Source of the DNA: Muribaculum sp.
Lineage (GTDB): Bacteria; Bacillota; Clostridia; Lachnospirales; Lachnospiraceae
DNA length: 64,000 nucleotides
Reading direction: 5' to 3'
Assembly: GCA_023663505.1 (NCBI GenBank)
Contig: JAMPHH010000002.1
Coordinates: forward strand, 1-64,000
Positions 58,901-64,000 of the stretch are shown here, piece by piece (the first letter of the stretch is position 1; each line of letters starts with the position of its first letter). Below the pieces are notes generated by a model. It worked only from the letters and a program-made list of their open reading frames with translations. It was not told the origin of the DNA and ran no database searches. The position numbers and the translations under genes were made by a program.

Positions 58901-60518
58901 CGTGTCCCTGATTTCGCCGCCGCCTCATCATGATATTTATTCGATCGAGGACTTGGCGCAGCTGATCTATGACCTGAAAAATGCCAATAAGGACGCACGC
59001 ATCTCCGTGAAGCTGGTGAGCGAGGCGGGCGTGGGCACTGTCGCCGCGGGCGTGGCGAAGGCGGGAGCGCAGGTCATATTGGTGTCAGGCTATGACGGGG
59101 GCACGGGCGCCGCGCCCAGAAGCTCTATCCACAATGCGGGGCTTCCTTGGGAGCTGGGGCTGGCGGAGACCCATCAGACCCTGATCATGAACGGCTTGCG
59201 GAATAAGGTGCGCATCGAGACGGACGGCAAGCTGATGAGCGGACGGGACGTGGCGATAGCCGCTATCCTTGGAGCGGAGGAATTCGGCTTTGCGACCGCC
59301 CCGCTGGTGACTATGGGCTGCGTGATGATGCGGGTGTGCAATCTGGATACCTGTCCCGTGGGCGTGGCAACCCAGAATCCGGAGCTTCGCAAGAACTTTA
59401 AGGGCAAGCCCGAATATGTGGAGAATTTCATGAGATTTATCGCGCAGGAGCTGCGAGAGTATATGGCGCGCCTTGGCGTGCGCACCGTGGACGAGTTGGT
59501 GGGGCGCACTGACTTCCTTCGGGTGAAGGACAGCCTGACAGACCATCAGAAAAAGGTGGACTTGTCCACGATCCTGTACAATCCCTACGAGGGAGGCAAG
59601 GCGAAGGTGACCTTTGACCCCAAGCAGGTGTATGACTTCGAGCTGGAAAAGACCATGGACGAGCGGGTGCTGCTAAAGCAGCTTGGTAAGGCGATCAGCT
59701 CGGGACAGAAGCGCGGCATCGAGGTGGACGTGGCAAATACGGATCGCGCCTTTGGCACGATCTTGGGAAGTGAGATCACCCGTAAGTTGGGGGACGACGT
59801 GGAGGAGGACACCTATCATGTGCTCTGCAGGGGAGCGGGCGGACAGTCCTTCGGCGCCTTTATTCCCAAGGGGCTGACGCTTGAGCTGGTGGGAGAGTCC
59901 AATGACTACTTCGGCAAGGGACTTTCCGGCGGAAAGCTGGTGGTTTATCCCCCTCAGGGCAGTAAGTTCAAGGCGGAGGAGAATATCATCATCGGAAACG
60001 TGGCGCTCTACGGCGCGACCAGCGGCAAGGCGTTCATCAACGGCGTGGCGGGAGAGCGGTTCTGTGTGAGAAATTCCGGTGCAAACGCGGTGGTAGAGGG
60101 CGTGGGAGACCATGGCTGTGAATATATGACCGGCGGGCGCGTGGTGGTGCTCGGAAGCACGGGCAAGAACTTTGCCGCGGGCATGAGCGGCGGCATCGCC
60201 TATGTGTTGGACGAGGGCAATGACCTCTACAAGAAATTAAATAAAGAAATGGTGTCCTCCAACGAAATCACCTCCAAATATGATGTGTTGGAATTAAAGG
60301 CTATGATCCAGGAGCATGTGGCGTTGACCAATTCCGCGAAGGGCAAGGAGGTACTGGACAATTTCAGCGAGTATCTGCCTAAGTTTAAGAAGATCATCCC
60401 TCATGACTACGAGAGGGTGTTGAAGACCATCGTACAGATGGAGGAGAAGGGTCTGAGTGCGGAACAGGCGCAGATAGAAGCGTTTTATGCGAATGTGAGC
60501 GGAGGCGTAAGGCGGTAG
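55959..60518 (+). CDS. gltB: Glutamate synthase (NADPH) large subunit
   Basis: About 1519 residues from ATG 55959 (AAAGGAG 7 nt upstream); an upstream in-frame ATG at 55881 lies in the structured leader and is rejected. The enzyme makes two glutamates from glutamine and 2-oxoglutarate. The N-terminal amidotransferase domain has Cys in HDNCGIGACVN, and typical VHSRFSTNTNPSWERAHP and HNGEINTIRGN. The central and FMN-binding domains include SNSGEGGEDLDR, GAKPGEGGHLPG and GYDGGTGAAPRSS. The iron-sulphur cysteines are in MGCVMMRVCNLDTCPVG. The C-terminal GXGXG beta-helix domain has GAGGQSFGAF and GLSGGKLVVYPP. Its length is normal for bacterial GltB. The small subunit follows. Confidence 0.97.
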   Translation: MFDVKKDVAQAPLYREEFEHDNCGIGACVNINGKKTRGTVENALKIVENLEHRAGKDAEGKTGDGVGILTQIPHKFFARVTKALGIELGGEREYGVGMFFFPQEELRRNQAKKMFEIIVEKEGMEFLGWREVPTFPNVLGHKAVECMPYIMQGFVRKPEDVEKGLAFDRRLYTARRVFEQSTDDTYVVSFSSRTIVYKGMFLVGQLRTFFADLQSPDFESAIAMVHSRFSTNTNPSWERAHPNRLMVHNGEINTIRGNADKMLAREENMESEYLKGQLHKVLPAISKTGSDSAMLDNTLEFLVMSGMDLPLAVMIAIPEPWANNKAMSQTKRDFYQYYATMMEPWDGPASILFSDGDIMGAVLDRNGLRPSRYMITEDDTLILSSEVGVLDIDPAKVKLKERLRPGKMLLVDLVQGKVIDDEELKERYASRQPYGEWLDNKLVELKNLHIPNQRVPEYTAEERQRMQKAFGYTYDELKTSILPMAKNGGEAIAAMGVDTPIPVLSKTYHPLFNYFKQLFAQVTNPPIDAIREEIVTSTTVYIGPEGNLLEEKPENCNVLKVNNPILTNTDLLKIKTMQVEGFKVEVVPITYYKNTSLERAIDRLFVEVDRAYRDGVNILILSDRGVDENHVAIPSLLAVSALNQYLVRTKKRTRVALIVETGEPREVHHFATLLGYGACAINPYLAQESIRELIENHMLDKDYYAAVNDYNNAVLHGIVKIASKMGISTIQSYQGSQIFEAIGIDAEVINRYFCNTVCRVGGMSLKDIENQVDGLHSQAFDPLGLQNDLTLDSPGHHKMRSGADEHLYNPATIHMLQESTRRGDYNMFKQYTAMVNDETSIRNLRGLMDFNFPKKGIDINQVEPVESIVTRFKTGAMSYGSISKEAHETMAIAMNRLHGKSNSGEGGEDLDRLTVGADGSNRCSAIKQVASGRFGVTSRYLVSAQEIQIKMAQGAKPGEGGHLPGGKVYPWIAKTRHSTPGVSLISPPPHHDIYSIEDLAQLIYDLKNANKDARISVKLVSEAGVGTVAAGVAKAGAQVILVSGYDGGTGAAPRSSIHNAGLPWELGLAETHQTLIMNGLRNKVRIETDGKLMSGRDVAIAAILGAEEFGFATAPLVTMGCVMMRVCNLDTCPVGVATQNPELRKNFKGKPEYVENFMRFIAQELREYMARLGVRTVDELVGRTDFLRVKDSLTDHQKKVDLSTILYNPYEGGKAKVTFDPKQVYDFELEKTMDERVLLKQLGKAISSGQKRGIEVDVANTDRAFGTILGSEITRKLGDDVEEDTYHVLCRGAGGQSFGAFIPKGLTLELVGESNDYFGKGLSGGKLVVYPPQGSKFKAEENIIIGNVALYGATSGKAFINGVAGERFCVRNSGANAVVEGVGDHGCEYMTGGRVVVLGSTGKNFAAGMSGGIAYVLDEGNDLYKKLNKEMVSSNEITSKYDVLELKAMIQEHVALTNSAKGKEVLDNFSEYLPKFKKIIPHDYERVLKTIVQMEEKGLSAEQAQIEAFYANVSGGVRR

Positions 60519-60623
60519 AGAGCTGCAGCCTGACCGTATGGCAGGACTGTTGATATGTTGATAGGCACTGTGCCTTGTGTCTGCGCGCTGCAAGGTCAAA
60601 ATGACCTGACACAATGCCGGTTA

Positions 60624-60721
60624 GGAATCGTCTAGAAATAACTTTGCAAAAGTTATTTCTGATTCCGGCTAATTGCGAAGCAATTTGCAGGAACTGTCAA
60701 AATTTATTTTTTGACAGTTCC
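60624..60721 (+). other. Three hairpins between gltB and gltD
   Basis: GGAATC/GATTCC (60624-60629, 60661-60666) encloses AGAAATAACTT/AAGTTATTTCT (60634-60660). AATTGC-GAA-GCAATT follows (60671-60685), then GGAACTGTCAA/TTGACAGTTCC (60690-60721). The 264-bp gap has no supported ORF. It may set the gltB:gltD ratio. Confidence 0.75.
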
Positions 60722-60782
60722 ATATGAACAGTTGCCGCGATTTTACAGTTTAAATTTGGGCAGCGCAGAAAGGGAGAGGAAA

Positions 60783-62276
60783 ATGGGAAAACCTACCGGT
60801 TTTATGGAATATAGGAGGGAAGTCAGCGAGGCTGAGGAACCGAAGTCGAGAGTGAAGCATTTTAACGAGTTTCACAGGCATATGCCCAAGGAAAAGCAGC
60901 AGCTTCAGGGGGCTCGCTGTATGGAGTGCGGCGTGCCGTTCTGTCAGTCGGGGATGATGATCTGCGGTATGGCAAGCGGGTGTCCGCTGCATAATCTGAT
61001 TCCGGAGTGGAATGACTTGGTTTATACGGGGAACTGGGAGCAGGCGTACAGCCGCTTGAAGAAGACTAATAATTTTCCGGAGTTTACATCGAGGGTCTGT
61101 CCGGCATTGTGTGAGGCAGCCTGCACATGTGGGTTAAACGGCGACCCTGTCTCCACCAAGGAGAATGAATATGCCATTATCGAGAATGCCTATGCGGAGG
61201 GGTATACGGCAGCCAATCCCCCCAAGGTGCGCACGGGCAAGAGAGTGGCGGTCGTGGGAAGCGGTCCCTCGGGGCTTGCCGTGGCTGACCAGCTGAACAG
61301 GCGCGGGCATCAGGTGACTGTGTTCGAGCGCTCCGACAGAGTGGGAGGGCTGTTGATGTACGGCATCCCTAATATGAAGCTGGAAAAGCAGATCGTGGAG
61401 CGCAAGGTGAAGATCATGGAGGAGGAAGGCGTAAGCTTCGTCACGGGAACAGACGTGGGGAAGGATATCAAGGCGGATAAGCTGCTCCATGACTTTGACA
61501 GGGTGGTGCTTGCCTGCGGCGCCTCCAATCCGAGAGACATCAATGCGCCCGGACGGGACGCCAAGGGGATATATTTTGCAGTGGATTTCCTGAAGGCAAA
61601 TACCAAGAGCCTGCTGGATTCAGGTTTTGCGGACAAGGCTTATGTGGATACCAAAGACAAACATGTGGTGATCATCGGGGGAGGTGACACGGGAAATGAC
61701 TGTGTGGGTACATCTATCCGTCACGGCGCAAAGAGCGTGACGCAGATCGAGATGATGCCCAAGGCTCCTGACAGCCGCGCGGAGAACAATCCCTGGCCCG
61801 AGTGGCCCAAGATCTGTAAGACCGATTACGGTCAGGAGGAGGCGATTGCGCTGTACGGGCATGACCCTCGTATCTACGAGGCTACGGTGAAGGAATTTAT
61901 CAAGGATAAGAGCGGGAATCTGAAGGCGGTAAAGATCGTGAAGCTGAATTGGGTGAAGGACGAGGCAACGGGACGCATGAAGATGGAGGAGATCGCGGGC
62001 AGCGAGCAGGTGTTGGACGCTGATATCGTGCTGATCGCGGCGGGCTTTCTGGGAACCCAGAGCTATATCGCAGAGGCATTTGGCGTGGAGCTGAACGAGC
62101 GGACGAATGTGAAGACAGATGCCGGGAGGTATCAGACCAGTGTGGACAATGTGTTTGTGACAGGGGATATGCACAGGGGACAATCGCTGGTGGTGTGGGC
62201 GATACGTGAGGGCAGAGAGGCGGCGAGAGCCGTGGACGAGAGCCTGATGGGGTATTCTAATCTGGCGGTACAGTGA
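60783..62276 (+). CDS. gltD: Glutamate synthase (NADPH) small subunit
   Basis: About 497 residues from ATG 60783 with GGGAGAGG upstream; the in-frame start at 60711 falls in the preceding hairpin and is rejected. The protein passes electrons from NADPH through FAD and two 4Fe-4S clusters to GltB. N-terminal cysteine sets are CMECGVPFCQSGMMICG and CPALCEAACTCGLNG. The FAD fold has VVGSGPSGLAVADQL, the NADPH fold IIGGGDTGNDC, and the C-terminal FAD segment is DNVFVTGDMHRGQSLVVWA. It has the usual length and follows gltB after a hairpin-rich gap. Confidence 0.96.
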   Translation: MGKPTGFMEYRREVSEAEEPKSRVKHFNEFHRHMPKEKQQLQGARCMECGVPFCQSGMMICGMASGCPLHNLIPEWNDLVYTGNWEQAYSRLKKTNNFPEFTSRVCPALCEAACTCGLNGDPVSTKENEYAIIENAYAEGYTAANPPKVRTGKRVAVVGSGPSGLAVADQLNRRGHQVTVFERSDRVGGLLMYGIPNMKLEKQIVERKVKIMEEEGVSFVTGTDVGKDIKADKLLHDFDRVVLACGASNPRDINAPGRDAKGIYFAVDFLKANTKSLLDSGFADKAYVDTKDKHVVIIGGGDTGNDCVGTSIRHGAKSVTQIEMMPKAPDSRAENNPWPEWPKICKTDYGQEEAIALYGHDPRIYEATVKEFIKDKSGNLKAVKIVKLNWVKDEATGRMKMEEIAGSEQVLDADIVLIAAGFLGTQSYIAEAFGVELNERTNVKTDAGRYQTSVDNVFVTGDMHRGQSLVVWAIREGREAARAVDESLMGYSNLAVQ

Positions 62277-62282
62277 GGGAGA

Positions 62283-62322
62283 CCGCCCGCCGGACCTGTT
62301 GTGGGGTCTGGCGGGCGGTTTT
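62283..62322 (+). terminator. Strong terminator after gltD
   Basis: CCGCCCGCCGGACC (62283-62296) pairs with GGTCTGGCGGGCGG (62305-62318), followed by TTTT. The stem is very G+C rich and lies a few bases after the stop codon. Confidence 0.9.
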
Positions 62323-62351
62323 GCTGACGGGTTCCGGTTGGGGGCGGCGGT

Positions 62352-62566
62352 AGAGGACTGGGAGTAGTTTCGCGGGCGGGCTGCGGTTGGGTGTTTTCTA
62401 ATAGTGCGGGTGAGAATATTGCAATTTGCGGGTCGGCTTTAAGGTGCATCCATGCACCGTAAAGCCTGAAATGTGCATCCGTGCACATTTCACCCTAGTT
62501 TTGGGGCGCACTATAAGAAAACGCTCCAACCTCTGCCGAAGCCCGCGAAACTCCTCCCAGTCCTCT
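62352..62566. mobile_element. Nested inverted-repeat element (MITE-like)
   Basis: The left arm 62352-62408 and right arm 62507-62566 are inverted copies. The outer 26 bases (AGAGGACTGGGAG at the start, TTTCGCGGGC at the end) match at all but one position. The inner 16 bases, GTTTTCTAATAGTGCG (62393-62408) against CGCACTATAAGAAAAC (62507-62522), match at 15. A less matched, slightly unequal segment lies between. The 98-bp interior holds two further hairpins: 62435-62466 (GGTGCAT/ATGCACC core) and 62468-62491 (GAAATGTGCA/TGCACATTTC). They share the core TGCATCC(A/G)TGCA. No ORF fits. It could be a miniature inverted-repeat transposable element or a large structured RNA. No target-site duplication was identified. 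Confidence 0.6.
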
Positions 62567-62734
62567 CCCGCCTTGGTATCGGGGCGAAGCGGGTATACAG
62601 GGCTTGTGGGTTATTCTATGGTGGAACTGTTATTGTTTAGGATATTGACTTATGAAACTAATTTTGCGAAAAGAGAAATAAATTTCCGGAAATGTATTGA
62701 CAGAAAAATAAAGGTGACGGAGGGGCGGGGAGGT

Positions 62735-63493
62735 ATGTCCAAACGGGAATACGAGCAACAGATTCGGGAGATTGAAAACACCAAAAGACACAAGCTTAGT
62801 CCCAAAAAGAAAAACATCAGCCGCCAAGAGACACGATTTGGGCAAGAGGACAGACTATGCCCGGTGTACACAATCTGTCTCTACCACGGCACAAAGCCTT
62901 GGAACGGACCCAAGTGTCTCGGGGATATGATGAAATTCGGGACTAACAAAAGGTTACAAGAGGAATTATTTCACGATTACCGAATGAGCTTGGTGTGCGT
63001 GGAAGATTTAAAGGAGCTGTCCGATTTTCAAACTGATTTGCGCCTACTGCTTGCCGCCCTCGGCACCCGCGGGGATAAGGAAGCAATGAAAGCACTATAC
63101 CAAAAAGAGGACTTCACGAGCATATCCGCGGAGACAGCGCGAACGATAGCAATCATGACGGACAATACACAGATAATGAAAAAACCGGACGAACAGGGAG
63201 CGGAAGGAGATGTTAATATGTGTCAGGCATGGGACGAGATTCAGCAGGAGTGGAAGGAAGCAACAATCAAGGCGAAAGAGGATGGAAGGGAAGAAGGTAG
63301 AGCAGAAGGCAGAGCAGAGGGTAAAACAGAAGGCATGGCGGAGGCAAGAAAAGAAGGTATCCGAATCTTCATCTTAGACAATATAGAGGAGGGCAAGTCG
63401 GGAGAGACGATCGTTGAGAAGCTTTGCAGGCGATTCGCACTGGACGCGGGATCTGCCAAGGAGTATTACAATACATATGGTGCGAATGCGTAA
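62735..63493 (+). pseudogene. 5'-truncated Rpn/PDDEXK family gene
   Basis: 252 codons from ATG 62735 (GGGGAGG upstream). The frame begins at the middle of the usual family protein: EYEQQIREIENTKRH, then EDRLCPVYTICLYHG.KPWNGPKCLGDM, DYRMSLV and the charged C-terminal tail with repeated (R/K).EGRAEGRAEGK-type repeats. The N-terminal nuclease core with the catalytic Asp and ExQ is missing, and the in-frame sequence upstream (from 62426) does not resemble it. The inverted-repeat element ends 170 bp before. A second fragment of a similar 3' end follows at 63520-63552. It may still be translated because the ribosome site is good, but it should lack nuclease activity. Confidence 0.75.
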
Positions 63494-63519
63494 TGTATGG
63501 CGATGTGGGGGTAGCTTAA

Positions 63520-63552
63520 GCATATTACAATACATATGACGCGAGAGCATGA
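63520..63552 (+). pseudogene. Remnant of the 3' end of a second Rpn-family gene
   Basis: TATTACAATACATATG recurs 59 bp after its copy at the end of the preceding gene. Read in frame it gives AYYNTYDARA and a stop, matching the EYYNTYGANA end upstream. It indicates decay of a former tandem copy. Confidence 0.6.
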
Positions 63553-63621
63553 ATTTAAAATAACACATGTTTTAATAACGCACGTTGCGGAGAAATGCCT
63601 TATTGTCATCACTAAAAATTG

Positions 63622-63649
63622 TTGACTTTTGGGAAATGTGTGCTATCAT
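63622..63649 (+). promoter_or_regulatory. Promoter of the type III antitoxin RNA
   Basis: TTGACT (63622-63627) and TATCAT (63644-63649) have a 16-bp spacer and an extended -10 TGC. Transcription would start close to 63656, at the first antitoxin repeat. Confidence 0.65.
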
Positions 63650-63655
63650 ATTTTT

Positions 63656-63720
63656 AAGGTGAGTCCTACCTTTAAGTGGAAGTTGTAAAAGCGATGGAAT
63701 CGCTGATGGTGGTTCCACAT
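63656..63720 (+). ncRNA. ToxI-like type III antitoxin RNA
   Basis: Repeat 1 begins AAGGTGAGTCCTACCTTTAA then GTGGAAG. This closely resembles the ToxI repeat pattern as I recall it (AGGTGA..., TACCTTTAAGTG), with AGGT/ACCT pairing as in the pseudoknot fold. A second unit from about 63690 has AGCGAT-GGA-ATCGCT followed by GATGGTGGTTCCAC, similar in layout but diverged in sequence. GTGGAA/TTCCAC can also pair across it. The order promoter, repeats, terminator, toxin is that of ToxIN/CptIN loci. In this class the toxin cuts the repeat RNA into units that then inhibit it. Confidence 0.75.
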
Positions 63721-63752
63721 TATGGCTATGTCGTATGGCATAGCCATATTTA
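63721..63752 (+). terminator. Terminator between antitoxin RNA and toxin gene
   Basis: TATGGCTATG (63721-63730) pairs perfectly with CATAGCCATA (63739-63748), then TTTAT. Type III loci carry such a leaky terminator to keep the RNA in excess over toxin mRNA. Confidence 0.75.
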
Positions 63753-63790
63753 TATCATTATTAAAAAATTCAAAAACTGATGAGGTACAA

Positions 63791-64000
63791 ATGAAGCAGG
63801 AAAGATTAAATCTATATCTGATTGATATGAAATACATACGAAATCTGCATAATGCAGACGATAAAGTATCTTCGGTGTCGCCGCAGATAGGTAAACAGCA
63901 TCGTATCTATGTAGGAATTATTATTTTGTGTAATAACAGGAAATACCTCATTCCGCTTTCTCATGCGGTTGCCAAGCATACGAAAATGAAGCCACGGGCT
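63791..64000 (+). CDS. ToxN/AbiQ-family endoribonuclease toxin (partial, cut by window end)
   Basis: The first 70 codons of an open frame start at ATG 63791 with GAGGT upstream. It runs to the window edge without a stop. The sequence LNLYLIDMKYIRNLHNADDK, VSPQIGKQ, YVGIIILCNNRKYLIPLSHA and KHTKMKPR matches the N-terminus of type III toxins of the ToxN/AbiQ/CptN family (order: YI..L...D.KV, FVGIV...KY.IPL, K). These are endoribonucleases held inactive by the repeat RNA encoded upstream, and they act in anti-phage abortive infection or plasmid maintenance. The region is much A+T richer than the rest of the window. Catalytic residues beyond position 70 cannot be checked here. Confidence 0.8.
   Translation, partial: MKQERLNLYLIDMKYIRNLHNADDKVSSVSPQIGKQHRIYVGIIILCNNRKYLIPLSHAVAKHTKMKPRA

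Noticed and set aside
62426..62734. In-frame upstream extension of the truncated Rpn-family gene
   Set aside because: It would start inside the inverted-repeat element and does not resemble the family N-terminus; ATG 62735 has a clear ribosome site.

Overview
The window reads as chromosomal DNA of a gut-type Lachnospiraceae (Clostridia, Firmicutes). The reasons are: strong AGGAGG-type ribosome binding sites, lipoprotein-type solute-binding proteins, many multi-domain hybrid histidine kinases, PD-(D/E)XK (Rpn/PDDEXK_2) family genes, a VTC/DUF4956/Cthe_2159 gene set, a TetM-like GTPase fused to a NYN nuclease, and a lipoteichoic-acid-like synthase cluster. Coding DNA is moderately G+C rich. A few genes (the metallophosphoesterase near 35 kb, the acetyltransferase near 23.7 kb, and the right-hand toxin) are visibly more A+T rich. 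No rRNA, tRNA, CRISPR array or complete insertion sequence was seen.

Layout, left to right. (1) 0-1.2 kb: an Rpn/PDDEXK family nuclease and a 22-codon ORF. (2) 1.3-16.1 kb: a signalling block. It holds a PocR-domain hybrid kinase with receiver and Hpt domains, an ATGA-coupled FapA(DUF342)-receiver fusion, and then, behind a 71-bp triple repeat, two successive pairs of family-1 solute-binding lipoprotein plus transmembrane sensor. One sensor ends in GGDEF-EAL, the other in a GGDEF-containing hybrid histidine kinase. Neither pair has its own permease. (3) 16.2-21.4 kb: a complete peptide/nickel-type ABC importer with a fused double ATPase, followed by a zinc-ribbon/LRR membrane protein and a sugar O-acetyltransferase. 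(4) 24.1-34.6 kb: a long co-directional series of circularly permuted ATP-grasp, alpha-E, transglutaminase, active M14-like deacylase, a paralogue that lost its catalytic residues, OmpR/HK pair, VTC polyphosphate polymerase-like protein, DUF4956 membrane protein and a Cthe_2159-type surface lipoprotein. (5) 34.7-41.2 kb: a metallophosphoesterase, a minus-strand hybrid kinase/receiver pair paralogous to the system at 1.3 kb, and a LytTR/GHKL two-component system. (6) 41.2-49.1 kb: a GT39-like membrane protein, TetM-like GTPase-NYN fusion, MraY-like transferase, GreA, and a HAD-CPBP fusion. (7) 49.1-55.7 kb: a GT2-LTA synthase fusion, a second LTA synthase-like gene broken by one extra G in a G8 tract, and a membrane-anchored glycerophosphodiesterase. 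(8) 55.7-62.3 kb: glutamate synthase gltB/gltD. (9) 62.3-64 kb: a nested inverted-repeat element, a 5'-truncated Rpn-family gene, and the start of a type III (ToxIN-like) toxin-antitoxin locus cut by the window edge.

How the genes work together. The left third is dominated by sensing: solute-binding lipoproteins probably hand ligands to paralogous ectodomains whose outputs are c-di-GMP turnover or phosphorelay. The central operon combines a peptide-ligase-like module with a two-component system and polyphosphate/surface functions. The 49-55.7 kb cluster fits synthesis and turnover of a glycerolphosphate polymer, with possible on/off switching by a poly-G tract. Functional statements below come from motif recognition by eye; no database search was run.
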